From contig NZ_CP030265.1 of NCBI RefSeq assembly GCF_008843145.1, positions 3,898,501 to 3,962,500 of the forward strand: 64,000 bases of DNA, in the 5' to 3' direction. Below, piece by piece: positions 51,241 to 60,164 of this stretch. Position 1 is the stretch's first letter; each line of letters begins with the position of its first letter. The DNA comes from Skermanella pratensis (GTDB lineage Bacteria > Pseudomonadota > Alphaproteobacteria > Azospirillales > Azospirillaceae). The translations under genes were made by a program, and so were the position numbers. The notes beneath the pieces are model-generated. The model saw nothing but the letters and a program-made list of their open reading frames with translations, was not told the DNA's origin and ran no database searches.

Positions 51241-51891
51241 ATGGCGGGGCACGATCATGAACATGACCATGGGGAGGGCGGGCACGCCCACGCGGCTCCG
51301 GCCTCCCCGCTGGCCCGGCGGGTCAAGGCGCTGGAGGCGCTGCTGGTCGCCAAGAAGCTGGTCGATCCGGCCTCCCTCGACGCGCTGATCGACACCTACG
51401 AGCACAAGGTCGGCCCGCGCAACGGCGCGCAGGTCGTGGCGCGGGCCTGGGTCGATCCGGCCTACAAGGCGCGGCTGCTGGACGACGCGACGGCGGCCAT
51501 CGCGGAGTTCGGCTTCACCGGCCGCCAGGGCGAGGACATGGTCGTGGTCGAGAACACGCCCCGGATCCACAACCTGGTCGTCTGCACCCTGTGCTCCTGC
51601 TATCCCTGGCCGGTCCTCGGGCTGCCGCCGGCCTGGTACAAGTCGGCCCCGTACCGATCGCGGGCGGTGCTCGATCCGCGCGGCGTGCTGGCCGAGTTCG
51701 GGACCGAGGTCGCGGACGACGTCGAGGTGCGGGTCTGGGACAGCACGGCCGAGTTGCGCTACCTCGTGCTGCCCGAGCGCCCGACCGGGACGGAGGACAT
51801 GGGCGAGGAGGAACTGGCCGGCCTGGTCACCCGCGATTCGATGATCGGCGTGACCCGCGCCAGGTCCCCGGCCCGGGAGGAGCCGGCATGA
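51241..51891 (+). CDS. nthA: Nitrile hydratase alpha subunit, cobalt type
   Basis: A 216-residue metal subunit that hydrates nitriles to amides. The active-site motif VCTLCSC (Cys115, Cys118, Ser119, Cys120) has Thr in second position, the mark of cobalt enzymes; iron enzymes have Ser. The N-terminus is His/Asp-rich ([18 protein letters not shown]). Family blocks [25 protein letters not shown] and [29 protein letters not shown] are intact. It overlaps the beta gene by 4 bases. A thiocyanate hydrolase-type activity is the main alternative. No amidase gene follows. Confidence 0.92.
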   Translation: MAGHDHEHDHGEGGHAHAAPASPLARRVKALEALLVAKKLVDPASLDALIDTYEHKVGPRNGAQVVARAWVDPAYKARLLDDATAAIAEFGFTGRQGEDMVVVENTPRIHNLVVCTLCSCYPWPVLGLPPAWYKSAPYRSRAVLDPRGVLAEFGTEVADDVEVRVWDSTAELRYLVLPERPTGTEDMGEEELAGLVTRDSMIGVTRARSPAREEPA

Positions 51892-52544
51892 ACGGTGCCC
51901 ACGACATGGGCGGCATGCACGGCATGGGTCCGATCGACACCGATCCGAACGACCCGCTGTTCCATGCCGAGTGGGAGCGGCGGGCCTTCGCGGTCACGCT
52001 GGCCCTGGGCTTCCAGGGGCGGTGGAACATCGACACCTCCCGCCACGCGCGGGAGAACCGTCCTCCGCCGGAATATCTGGGCAGCAGCTACTACGAGCTG
52101 TGGTTCAAGGCGGCGGAGAAGCTGGCGCTCGACACCGGCCTGATCACCGCGGAGGAGCTGGCGACCGGCGTTCCGCAGGCGGTCTCCGACACCCCGCCGC
52201 CCGACCCGGAACGGGTCGCGGCGATCCTCCGGAAGGGCTCCAGCGCGCGGCTGCCGGACACGGTGCCGCCCCGCTTCAAGGCGGGGGACCGCGTGCTGGT
52301 CCGGGATGTCACGACGCCCCGCCACACCCGCGTGCCGCGCTATTGCCGGGGAAGGACCGGCGTGATCGACCGCGACCACGGCGTCTACATCTTTCCCGAC
52401 ACCCATGCCCACGGCGAAGGGACGAAGCCGCAGCATTGCTACAGCGTGCGCTTCACCGGCCGCGCGCTGTGGGGCGACGCGGCGCGCGAGAAGGACACCA
52501 TCCTGGTCGACCTTTGGGACGACTACCTGGAGCCCGCGCCATGA
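51888..52544 (+). CDS. nthB: Nitrile hydratase beta subunit
   Basis: A 218-residue partner of NthA. The start [16 protein letters not shown] is the classic N-terminus, followed by [58 protein letters not shown] and the C-terminal SH3-like barrel [31 protein letters not shown] with [15 protein letters not shown]. Arg residues of the R-H-ARE block help activate the metal site. It overlaps its neighbours by 4 bases on both sides. Confidence 0.92.
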   Translation: MNGAHDMGGMHGMGPIDTDPNDPLFHAEWERRAFAVTLALGFQGRWNIDTSRHARENRPPPEYLGSSYYELWFKAAEKLALDTGLITAEELATGVPQAVSDTPPPDPERVAAILRKGSSARLPDTVPPRFKAGDRVLVRDVTTPRHTRVPRYCRGRTGVIDRDHGVYIFPDTHAHGEGTKPQHCYSVRFTGRALWGDAAREKDTILVDLWDDYLEPAP

Positions 52545-52807
52545 CGGGGCCGGGGGGCATGGGTCCGGGCGACGAGCAGCATTTCCGGGAACCGTGGGAG
52601 GCCCAGGCCTTCGCCATGACGGTCAAGCTCCACGAGGCCGGACACTTCACCTGGCCCGAATGGGCCGCGACCCTGTCGGAGGAGATCGCGGCCGCGCAAG
52701 GCCGGGGCGACCCCGACGAGGGGCAGACATACTACCATCACTGGCTGCGCGCGCTGGAGCGCATGGTCGTGAGCAAGGGCCTGATACCGCCCGATGAGAT
52801 GCCTTGA
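52541..52807 (+). CDS. Nitrile hydratase activator (P14K-type)
   Basis: An 88-residue accessory protein: FREPWEAQAFAMTVKLHEAGHFTWPEWAATLSEEIAAAQ and DEGQTYYHHWLRALERMVVSKGL, which matches the small NHase activators that deliver cobalt and aid oxidation of the active-site cysteines. It also resembles the N-terminal part of the beta subunit. It overlaps nthB by 4 bases (ATGA). Confidence 0.88.
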   Translation: MTGPGGMGPGDEQHFREPWEAQAFAMTVKLHEAGHFTWPEWAATLSEEIAAAQGRGDPDEGQTYYHHWLRALERMVVSKGLIPPDEMP

Positions 52808-52872
52808 GGATCCCTGGAGGGAATGCGGGATTTTCGAGGAGGGGATAACAAACAAAAAACCGGGGGAAGACA

Positions 52873-53865
52873 ATGAACAGAAGAAGCTTTATCCGCACCT
52901 GCACCGCGGCCTTCGGCGCCCTGGTGACCGCCGGCATGGCACTGGGGACCGCGCCGGCGTTCGCGGCCTATCCCGAGCGCCCGATCACCATGATCGTGCC
53001 CTGGGGTGCCGGCGGCGGCACCGACGCCACCGCGCGGATCATCAGCAGCCTGCTGGAGAAGTCGCTGGGCCAGCCGATCAACGTCGTCAACCGGACCGGC
53101 GGCAGCGGCGTCGTCGGCCACCAGGCGATCGCCAGCGCCTCGCCCGACGGCTACACGCTGGGCATCGCCACCGTCGAGATCGGCATGATGCACTGGCAGG
53201 GCCTGACCCAGCTCACCTATGCCGACTACACGCCGCTGGCGCTAATGAACCAGGACCCGGCCGGCCTTCAGGTCGCCCAGGACAGCGAGTACGCATCGGC
53301 CCGCGACCTGCTCGAAGCGATCCGCGCCAACCCGGGCGACATGAAGGCGTCGGGCACCGGCCAGGGCGGCATCTGGCATCTGGCGATCGCCGGCATGCTC
53401 CAGGCGGCCGACATCGATCCGCAGGCGGTTCCCTGGGTCCCGAGCCAGGGTGCCGCCCCCGGACTCCAGGATCTCGTCGCGGGCGGCGTCGAGATCGTCC
53501 CCTGCTCCCTCCCCGAGGCGCGCTCCCTGATCGACGCCGGGCGGGTCAAGAGCCTCGCCATCATGGCGGAGGAGCGCAATCCGCTGTTCCCCAACATCCC
53601 GACGCTCAAGGAGCAGACCGGCATCGACTGGACCATGGCCGCCTGGCGCGGCATCGTCGGCCCGAAGGACCTGCCGGAGGACGTGTCGGAGAGGCTGACG
53701 AAGGCGCTGAAGGACGTCTATGACAGCTCCGACTTCAAGGAGTTCATGAACCAGCGCGGCTTCGGCATGATCTATGCCTCGGGCGAGCAGTTCGGCAACT
53801 TCATGGCCGAGAGCAACGACAGCCTCGGCGAGGTGATGAAGGCGGTCGGCATCGCGAAGCAGTAA
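52873..53865 (+). CDS. tctC: Tripartite tricarboxylate transporter binding protein (Bug/TctC)
   Basis: A 330-residue periplasmic receptor with a signal (MNRRSFIRTCTAAFGALVTAGMALGTAPAFA) that may be Tat-type (RRSFIR). The mature part starts YPERPITMIVPWGAGGGTDATAR, the Bug hallmark, followed by NRTGGSGVVGHQAIASASPDGYTLG. It should capture a carboxylate or amide for TctAB. It lies 65 bases after the activator gene. Confidence 0.9.
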   Translation: MNRRSFIRTCTAAFGALVTAGMALGTAPAFAAYPERPITMIVPWGAGGGTDATARIISSLLEKSLGQPINVVNRTGGSGVVGHQAIASASPDGYTLGIATVEIGMMHWQGLTQLTYADYTPLALMNQDPAGLQVAQDSEYASARDLLEAIRANPGDMKASGTGQGGIWHLAIAGMLQAADIDPQAVPWVPSQGAAPGLQDLVAGGVEIVPCSLPEARSLIDAGRVKSLAIMAEERNPLFPNIPTLKEQTGIDWTMAAWRGIVGPKDLPEDVSERLTKALKDVYDSSDFKEFMNQRGFGMIYASGEQFGNFMAESNDSLGEVMKAVGIAKQ

Positions 53866-53880
53866 GGCAAGCTTTCAGCG

Positions 53881-54354
53881 ATGCGAATCAACGACGCCAT
53901 CCTGGGCGCCGTGCTCCTGGCCTTCGCACTCGCGATCGGCCTCTACGCACGCACCCTCCCGGCGATCCCGGGTCAGGAATACGGCGCCGCCGTGTTCCCG
54001 ACCTGGATCGCCTTCGCCATCGGCGCCTGCTCGCTGGTCCTGATCGCCGGAGGACTCCGGCACTGGGCCGAGACGGGTGCCGTCACCCTCGCCTCCTGGG
54101 CCCGGTCGGGACACCATCTCCGGGCGCTGGCGATCACCGTGGCGCTGGTGGTCTTCTACATCCTGGTATCCACCCCGCTCGGGTTCATACCTACGGCCTT
54201 CATCACGCTGACCGCGCTGTTCGCCGTGCTCGGCGTGAGGCTGGCGCTGGCGCCCGTCCTCGCCGCCGTACTGACCATGGTGGTCCATTACGGCTTCTAC
54301 AGCCTGCTGCGGGTGCCGCTGCCGTGGGGTGTCCTGACCCCCTGGGCGTGGTGA
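53881..54354 (+). CDS. tctB: Tripartite tricarboxylate transporter small permease TctB
   Basis: A 157-residue four-span membrane protein (DAILGAVLLAFALAIGLYA, FPTWIAFAIGACSLVLIAGG, LAITVALVVFYILVSTPLGFIPTAFI). It lies 15 bases after tctC and overlaps tctA. Confidence 0.88.
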   Translation: MRINDAILGAVLLAFALAIGLYARTLPAIPGQEYGAAVFPTWIAFAIGACSLVLIAGGLRHWAETGAVTLASWARSGHHLRALAITVALVVFYILVSTPLGFIPTAFITLTALFAVLGVRLALAPVLAAVLTMVVHYGFYSLLRVPLPWGVLTPWAW

Positions 54355-55844
54355 CGGGCATGGACGCGATCCTTCTTGCCTCCCAGATGGTGTTCCAGCC
54401 GCAGGTGCTGCTCACCATCGTCATGGCGGCGCTGTTCGGCCTGTTCGTCGGTGCGGTCCCCGGACTGACCGCGACCATGGCGACGGCGCTGCTGGTCCCG
54501 ATCACCTTCTTCATGGAGCCGGTCCCCGCGATCGGCGCCATCGTGACTTGCTCGGCCATGGCGATCTTCGCCGGCGACATCCCGGGAACGCTGCTGCGCA
54601 TTCCCGGGACGCCGGCATCGGCCGCCTACACCGACGAAGCCTACGCCATGACCCGCAAGGGCCAGGGCGAACTGGCGCTGGGCGCCAACCTGCTGTTCTC
54701 GGCCCTGGGCGGCCTGTTCGGCACCGCCATCCTGATCGTGGCCGCCCCGTCGCTGGCGGAAGTGGCGCTCCGGTTCAGCTCGTTCGAGTATTTCTGGCTG
54801 GCCTGCCTGGGCCTGACCTGCGCCACGGTGGTCGGCACCGGCTCGACGGTGAAGGGACTGGTCAGCCTGCTCATCGGGCTGTTCGTCGCCACCGTCGGCC
54901 TGAACAACCCGGCGGGCGTGCCGCGCTTCACCTTCGGCAACGTGGACCTGTTGGGCGGGATCGACTTCATCCCGGCCATGATCGGGTTGTTCGCGGTGTC
55001 GGAGATCTTCCGCTACGTGCTGGGCATGTCGCCCGACCTGAAGGGCGCCCAGACCCGGGTGGGCAACCTGTTCACCGGCTGGGGACGGCTGATGAAGCAG
55101 TATTGGCGCCAGTCGATCCGTGGCAACCTGATCGGCATCTCGATCGGTGCGCTGCCCGGGGCCGGTGCCGACATCGCGTCCTGGGTCAGCTACGCCGTCA
55201 GCAAGCGGTTCTCGCGCACGCCGGAGAAGTTCGGCACCGGCCATGTCGAAGGCATCATCGAGAGCACCTCGTCAAACAACGCGGCGCTGGGCGGAGCCTG
55301 GGTGCCGGCCCTTGTGTTCGGCATCCCCGGCGACAGCATCACCGCGATCGTGATCGGCGTGCTGTACCTGAAGGGCATGAATCCCGGCCCGACCATCTTC
55401 ATCAACAATCCCCAGGACATCTACGCGGTCTTCCTGATCTTCATCCTGGCCAACATCTTCATGGTCCCGGCCGGCTGGGCCGCGATCAAGTCGGCCCGAG
55501 TGATGATGCGGGTCCCGCGGAACGTGCTGATGCCGTCGATTCTGATGTTCTGCGTGGTGGGCTCGTTCGCCATCAACAACTCGGTGTTCGGCATCACGGT
55601 GATGCTGGTCTTCGGGCTGCTGGGGTTCGTGATGGAGGAGAACGGCTTTCCGATCGCGCCGACCATCCTGGGGATCGTGCTCGGCCCCATGCTGGAGGAG
55701 AACTTCGTCACCTCGATGATCAAGTCCGGCGGCAGCTTCGCGGGCTTCTTCGAGCGGCCGATCTCGGGAACCCTGGGCGTGATCACCCTGGCGATCTGGG
55801 TCGTTCCGGTGGCCCTGTTCGTCTGGCGGAAGACCCGGGCCTGA
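54351..55844 (+). CDS. tctA: Tripartite tricarboxylate transporter large permease TctA
   Basis: The roughly 500-residue, twelve-span permease. Motifs are GLFVGAVPGLTATMATALL, GDIPGTLLRIPGTPASAAYTDEAYAM, IGALPGAGADIASWVSYAVSKRFS and ESTSSNNAALGGAWVPALVFGIPGDSITAIVIG. GTG 54351 overlaps the tctB stop (GTGA); ATG 54360 is an alternative. With TctC and TctB it forms a sodium- or proton-driven importer, last genes of the nitrile hydratase operon. Confidence 0.92.
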   Translation: MTGMDAILLASQMVFQPQVLLTIVMAALFGLFVGAVPGLTATMATALLVPITFFMEPVPAIGAIVTCSAMAIFAGDIPGTLLRIPGTPASAAYTDEAYAMTRKGQGELALGANLLFSALGGLFGTAILIVAAPSLAEVALRFSSFEYFWLACLGLTCATVVGTGSTVKGLVSLLIGLFVATVGLNNPAGVPRFTFGNVDLLGGIDFIPAMIGLFAVSEIFRYVLGMSPDLKGAQTRVGNLFTGWGRLMKQYWRQSIRGNLIGISIGALPGAGADIASWVSYAVSKRFSRTPEKFGTGHVEGIIESTSSNNAALGGAWVPALVFGIPGDSITAIVIGVLYLKGMNPGPTIFINNPQDIYAVFLIFILANIFMVPAGWAAIKSARVMMRVPRNVLMPSILMFCVVGSFAINNSVFGITVMLVFGLLGFVMEENGFPIAPTILGIVLGPMLEENFVTSMIKSGGSFAGFFERPISGTLGVITLAIWVVPVALFVWRKTRA

Positions 55845-55850
55845 TTTACT

Positions 55851-55870
55851 GTCCATTAAGCTTAATGGAC
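55851..55870. promoter_or_regulatory. Perfect 20-bp palindrome after tctA
   Basis: GTCCATTAAGCTTAATGGAC has no spacer, lies 7 bases after the tctA stop and 45 bases before the next gene. It is more like an operator for that gene than a terminator, since no loop or U-run is present. Confidence 0.5.
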
Positions 55871-55915
55871 GATAACCAATGACATCACAGGCTCGAACCG
55901 TGCGGAGCTTCGCCG

Positions 55916-56602
55916 ATGTCATTGAATTTCCTGGTTCGGGGCAAGGTGGACAACCTGCCCCAATCCCAGAAGGATGGTGAGACGCGGGCGCTGCCCGCGA
56001 TCTCGCCGCCCAGGCCCCAGCGCGAGCGTCTGTCCGGCGCCCCCTCCTCCTCCGCCACCGCCGAACCGAAGATGACCGACGACCTGCACGCGATCGCGAC
56101 GCTGATCGGTCAGCTCAGCGACGAACCGCCCGCACGAGGATCCCAACGGCCGAAGTTCGAGGAGGCCGCCGACCAGGACGACGGGGAGGACGGAGTCCTC
56201 GAACTTTCCGCAGACACCAGCGCGCACGAGGATCCCTTGTTCGACGAATGCCAAGCCACGCTCGCCCGCCTGGACGCCGCCAAGAACAGCGGCGAGTCCC
56301 TGCTGTCCCAGATCGAGGCCTTCTCCGGCACGCTGGAGCGCCAGGCCGCCGAGCTTTCGATGGCCCGGGCCTCCATGGCGAAGCTGGCTTCGGACAACAG
56401 CCGGCTGGTCAACGAGAACGACCGCCTGCGCGTGATGCTGCGCTCGCTGCTGGACGCGATCGACGCCGATGCCCGGCGCAACAACGAGAGCATCGCCGCC
56501 GCCGAGCGCAGGCTGCGCGACCTGCACCGCCCCTCAGGGGACCGCCAGGGCTCGGAGCGGCCGAAGCAGCTCCCCGCCCGCGGGCTCGTCGCCGAGGGCT
56601 AG
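55916..56602 (+). CDS. Hypothetical coiled-coil protein (228 aa)
   Basis: Starts MSLNFLVRGKVDNLPQSQKDGE. The first half is disordered and acidic (EEAADQDDGEDGVLELSADTS). Residues 110-205 form a long coiled coil (ECQATLARLDAAKNSGESLLSQIEAFSGTLERQAAELSMARASMAKLASDNSRLVNENDRLRVML). There is no domain I recognise. The end overlaps the convergent nsrR-like gene by 4 bases. It may be a cytoplasmic scaffold. Confidence 0.65.
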   Translation: MSLNFLVRGKVDNLPQSQKDGETRALPAISPPRPQRERLSGAPSSSATAEPKMTDDLHAIATLIGQLSDEPPARGSQRPKFEEAADQDDGEDGVLELSADTSAHEDPLFDECQATLARLDAAKNSGESLLSQIEAFSGTLERQAAELSMARASMAKLASDNSRLVNENDRLRVMLRSLLDAIDADARRNNESIAAAERRLRDLHRPSGDRQGSERPKQLPARGLVAEG

Positions 56603-57057
56603 GCCCCGGCGCTCGCGACGCCGTCGAGCTGAAGCAGTTCGGCCAGGCGGACCTTCGGCTCCACGAGCTCGGCCAGCGTGTACTGGTCCAGCACGTCGAG
56701 GAAAGCCTGGAGCGCCCGGCCCAACGCCCTTTTCAGGACACAGGCGGAGACGATCCGGCACCCCGCGGCGCCCTCCGCGTCGAAACACTGCACCAGGGCC
56801 ATGTCCTGTTCCATCTTGCGCACCACGTCGCCGATCACGATCTGCGCCGCAGGCCGGGCGAGCCGCAGGCCGCCGTTCCGGCCGCGCACGGTCTCGACGA
56901 ATCCCATCAGGCCGAGCTGGTGGACCACCTTCAGCAGGTGGTTGTTGGAAATGCCGTAATGGTCGGAAATCTGCTTGATGGTGACCAGTTCGTCCTTCCG
57001 AACCCCCAGGTAGATCAGGACCCGCAGGGAATAGTCGGTATAGGTGGTCAGGCGCAT
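56599..57057 (-). CDS. nsrR: Rrf2 family regulator, NsrR type
   Basis: A 152-residue nitric-oxide-sensing repressor: MRLTTYTDYSLRVLIYLGV, HYGISNNHLLKVVHQLGLMGFVETVRGRNGGLRLARP, and three cysteines at 91, 100 and 106 (CFDAEGAAGCRIVSAC) that bind an iron-sulfur cluster. The spacing C-x8-C-x5-C differs slightly from E. coli NsrR. NO would release it from DNA. The hemerythrin-like gene lies just upstream on the same strand. Confidence 0.88.
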   Translation of the reverse strand: MRLTTYTDYSLRVLIYLGVRKDELVTIKQISDHYGISNNHLLKVVHQLGLMGFVETVRGRNGGLRLARPAAQIVIGDVVRKMEQDMALVQCFDAEGAAGCRIVSACVLKRALGRALQAFLDVLDQYTLAELVEPKVRLAELLQLDGVASAGA

Positions 57058-57172
57058 GGCGAACTCCGAGCCGGCCGGATTAATGATGCACCCGATATAT
57101 AACTTTTATCCCGGCGCGGAGTAGTCCCCTTAAGGAATCCCTCAAGGGAGACGACCCCGCGCCCGGACCGGT

Positions 57173-57715
57173 TCACGGCTCGCTCAGAAGCAATTCTCCC
57201 AGCTTCTGGTAATGGGCCCTGCCGCTGGTCAGCGGATCCTCCTGCCGACCGATCGTGCCTTCCAGCTCCGCCCAGTCTTCGGCAGTCAGGACGCGCGCGG
57301 CGGCGGGGAGCACGTCGCCCACCTCGCGCATCATGTGGGCCCGCTGGAAATCGACGTAGTCCATGGCCGCCTTTACGAAGACGTCGCGCGACATGGTCGC
57401 GTCCTCGATCAGCTGCTCGACCAACGTGGCGAACTTGGCCGAGACCTGGGGCATCCGACCGTGGTCTTCGAGCAGCGCGTCCACCGCGTCGGCGAAGGCC
57501 GGCTCCCGCTCCTTGAGCTTCAGGAAGACCGCGTTCTCTTTGGGATGGTGGTAGAGGTCGGGGTACGCCTGGGTATAGTCCATGATCAGGTGAAGCAGAT
57601 CCAGGTCGGGCGTCTCGGAGTCGTTGAACAGGGTCACCTGTCGATCGATCAGGTGAAGCAGTTTCGCTATCGTCCGATGCTCGTCATTGATCGCCGTGAT
57701 GATTGCAGGCGTCAT
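57173..57715 (-). CDS. Hemerythrin-like domain protein
   Basis: A 180-residue four-helix di-iron protein: NDEHRTIAKLLHLIDRQ, YTQAYPDLYHHPKENAVFLKLKERE, LLEDHGRM and FQRAHMMREVGDVLPAA supply the His, Asp and Glu ligands. Proteins of this type, often under NsrR control, help repair iron-sulfur centres after NO or handle oxygen and NO. It lies 115 bases upstream of nsrR. Confidence 0.85.
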   Translation of the reverse strand: MTPAIITAINDEHRTIAKLLHLIDRQVTLFNDSETPDLDLLHLIMDYTQAYPDLYHHPKENAVFLKLKEREPAFADAVDALLEDHGRMPQVSAKFATLVEQLIEDATMSRDVFVKAAMDYVDFQRAHMMREVGDVLPAAARVLTAEDWAELEGTIGRQEDPLTSGRAHYQKLGELLLSEP

Positions 57716-57850
57716 CGCAAGTCTCCTTCCTGTCGGTGACAGGACGATCTGGCAGTGTCCGGACCCTGCGCGGGTCGTCCATTGTTTTTGTGCCGATCAG
57801 GAGTCTATGCCCGCGGCGCGTCTGCTGCGATGCGACAAACCGCGCGGATG

Positions 57851-57952
57851 CTACCACATGAAGCTGAACAGGATGACCAGCAGCAGCAAGGCGCCGCCGA
57901 TGATCAGATAGAGCGGATCGATGCCGGTACGCCGCTTCTTCGCGTGCTTCAT
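57851..57952 (-). CDS. Small single-span membrane protein (33 aa)
   Basis: A 33-residue frame on the minus strand: basic start MKHAKKRRTGIDPLY, then the membrane segment LIIGGALLLLVILFSFMW, then TAG at 57851. A very good ribosome site (GGGGAGGGAAC) lies 3 bases before ATG 57952. It is divergent from the DUF2934 gene. No family was recognised. Confidence 0.65.
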   Translation of the reverse strand: MKHAKKRRTGIDPLYLIIGGALLLLVILFSFMW

Positions 57953-58134
57953 TGTTCCCTCCCCATGGTCCGGTGATGACGGCTCGTCCGATCATCCTCC
58001 CGGACGGGGACCGAATCCAGCATGAATCGCCTCCGGTGGTAGGTGTCGGACAAGGCGCGATCATCCCGTCGCCGCCCTGTTGGCACCGATGCGGCCTTCG
58101 GCCGGCTACACCCCTCTTGACCCAGGAGACCACC

Positions 58135-58464
58135 ATGGACCTCGACCGCATCAGACAGCGCGCCTACGAGATATGGCAGCAGGAGGGTCAGCCCGAAGGC
58201 AGGCAGCAGGAACACTGGGAACAGGCCATGCGCGAGGCCAGCGGCGGCGGGGATCAGGCCGAAGGCGATCTTCAGACCGGCGCGGGCCTGCAGTCCGGCG
58301 CCGACGAGGACAAGGCGATGGGCAGCATCTCCGACGCGGCGGGCGCAATGCGCGAAGTTTCCGGCAGCCCGGAGATCGGGGCGGCCGAAGGCACCGACGC
58401 CGACCAGTTCGGCAAGCAGGCGACGAAACCCGGCGTTCAGAACGAAACGGGCGGCGGTGCCTGA
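58135..58464 (+). CDS. DUF2934 family protein
   Basis: A 109-residue protein. The N-terminus, RIRQRAYEIWQQEGQPEGRQQEHWEQAMREA, is the DUF2934 motif. The rest is acidic, Gly/Ala-rich and probably disordered. ATG 58135 follows CAGGAGA. The function is unknown. The family is common in soil and plant-associated bacteria. Confidence 0.75.
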   Translation: MDLDRIRQRAYEIWQQEGQPEGRQQEHWEQAMREASGGGDQAEGDLQTGAGLQSGADEDKAMGSISDAAGAMREVSGSPEIGAAEGTDADQFGKQATKPGVQNETGGGA

Positions 58465-58507
58465 AACGGGCCGCTCCGGAGGCGTAGTTCCATACGCCCG
58501 CCGGTGA

Positions 58508-58548
58508 CGTTTGCCGCGGGTCGGCCTTCGGCCGACCCGCGGCAAACG
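58508..58548. terminator. Bidirectional hairpin between DUF2934 and spoVR genes
   Basis: A perfect 19-bp stem (CGTTTGCCGCGGGTCGGCC and complement) around a 3-base loop, between two convergent genes. No long U-run, but the stem is very stable. Confidence 0.65.
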
Positions 58549-58554
58549 CAGCCC

Positions 58555-60111
58555 TCAGCTCAGCAGCAGCGAACTGGCCGAGACGGTGTGCTCCTTCAGG
58601 ACCGCTTCGGTCGTGGCGTCCACCTCCATCAGCATCACCTCGTAGCCCCAGAGATTGGCGATGTGGCGGAGCACCGCCCGGGCGTCGCTCTCGTCCAGCA
58701 GCACGCGGTTGATCACCCGGTGCTGGAGGATCAGCTTGCGGTCGCCTGCCAGGTCCACGTCCACGATCTGGATGTCGGGCTCCAGATAGCCGATGTCGTA
58801 CTGGCGGGCCAGGGCCTTGCGGACCTTGCGGTAGCCACGCTCGTTGTGGATCGCCTCGACCAGCATCTCGGGCTCGGACGCATCGTTCCGCACCTCGAAC
58901 ATGCGCATCTTGCGCATCAGCGCCGGGCTAAGATACTGGAGGACGAAGCTCTCGTCGCGGAAGTTGGCCCAGGCCTCGCGCAGCGTCCCCATGGCATCGC
59001 CGTTGCCGGCGTAGTCGGGGAACCACTCCCGGTCCTCTTCGGTCGGATTGGTCGCGATGCGCTCGATGTCCTGCATCATCGCGAAGCCGATGGCGTAGGG
59101 ATTGATTCCGCTGAACCGGGGATCGTCGAAGTTCGGCTGGAACACGACGCTGGTGTGGGAATGCAGGAACTCCAGCAGCGCCCCGTCGGACATCAGCCCC
59201 TTCTGGTGCAGCCGGTTCATGATGTAGTAGTGGGTGTAGGTGGCGCACCCCTCGTTCATCAGCTTGGTCTGCTTCTGCGGATAGAAGTACTGGGCGACCC
59301 GGCGGACGATGCGCAGGATCTCGCGCTGCCACTGGTGCAGGCGCGGCGCCTTCTTTTCCAGGAAATAGAGGATGTTCTCCTCGGGCAGCGCCAGCAGCGC
59401 CTTGCGGTTCTCGACCGCGGAGACCGACTCCTTGACCCCCGGCTTGGTCGGGACCGTCCGCCAGAGGTCGTTGTACATCTTGCGGTTATATTCCTGCCGC
59501 TCATCCTCGCGGCGCTGCTCTTCCCGCAGGTCGAGCGGCTGCTTGCGCGGATAGCGGTGGACGCCGTGGCTCATCAGCGCATGGGCGGCATCGAGGGTCC
59601 GCTCGACGGCCTGATGGCCGTAGCGCTCCTCGCATTTGAGGATGAAGGTCTTGGCGAACTCCAGATAGTCCAGGATGCCCCTGGCATCGGTCCACTGGCG
59701 GAACAGGTTGTTGTTCTTGAAGAAGTGGTTGTGGCCGAACGCGGCGTGGGCGATCACCAGCGTCTGCATCGTCATGGAATTCTCCTCCATGATATAGCTG
59801 ATGCAGGGGCTGGAGTTGATCACGATCTCGTAGGCCAAGCCGCGCAGGCCCTTGCGGTACAGGGTCTCGTCCTGCGCGAAATGCTTGCCGAACGACCAGT
59901 GCTTGTACATCAGCGGCATGCCGATGGACGAGTAGGCGTCCAGCATCTGCTCGGCCGTGATCACCTCGATCTGGTTCGGATAGATGTCCAGACCCATCTC
60001 GTCGAACGCGATCCGCTCGATCGCGTCATAGGCGCGCTTGATCTTGTCGTAATCCCAGTCCGCGCCTTCGAAGATCAACTTGTTGCCGTCGTCGAGCATC
60101 TGCATGGACAT
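58555..60111 (-). CDS. spoVR: SpoVR family protein (YcgB)
   Basis: A 518-residue SpoVR/YcgB protein starting at 60111 (MSMQMLDDGNKLIFEGADWDYDKI) behind GAGGAAC. Typical blocks are YPNQIEVITAEQMLDAYSSIGMPLMYKHWSFGK, YEIVINSSPCISYIMEENSMTMQTLVIAHAAFGHNHFFKNN and TKLMNEGCATYTHYYIMNRL. Function not settled; it is co-expressed with prkA and yeaH in stress and stationary phase. It lies 53 bases after yeaH. Confidence 0.92.
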   Translation of the reverse strand: MSMQMLDDGNKLIFEGADWDYDKIKRAYDAIERIAFDEMGLDIYPNQIEVITAEQMLDAYSSIGMPLMYKHWSFGKHFAQDETLYRKGLRGLAYEIVINSSPCISYIMEENSMTMQTLVIAHAAFGHNHFFKNNNLFRQWTDARGILDYLEFAKTFILKCEERYGHQAVERTLDAAHALMSHGVHRYPRKQPLDLREEQRREDERQEYNRKMYNDLWRTVPTKPGVKESVSAVENRKALLALPEENILYFLEKKAPRLHQWQREILRIVRRVAQYFYPQKQTKLMNEGCATYTHYYIMNRLHQKGLMSDGALLEFLHSHTSVVFQPNFDDPRFSGINPYAIGFAMMQDIERIATNPTEEDREWFPDYAGNGDAMGTLREAWANFRDESFVLQYLSPALMRKMRMFEVRNDASEPEMLVEAIHNERGYRKVRKALARQYDIGYLEPDIQIVDVDLAGDRKLILQHRVINRVLLDESDARAVLRHIANLWGYEVMLMEVDATTEAVLKEHTVSASSLLLS

Positions 60112-60164
60112 CTGTCGTTCCTCTGGCCCGCTACCCGGGCCCGCTACCTGGATGTGGCCGCTTC

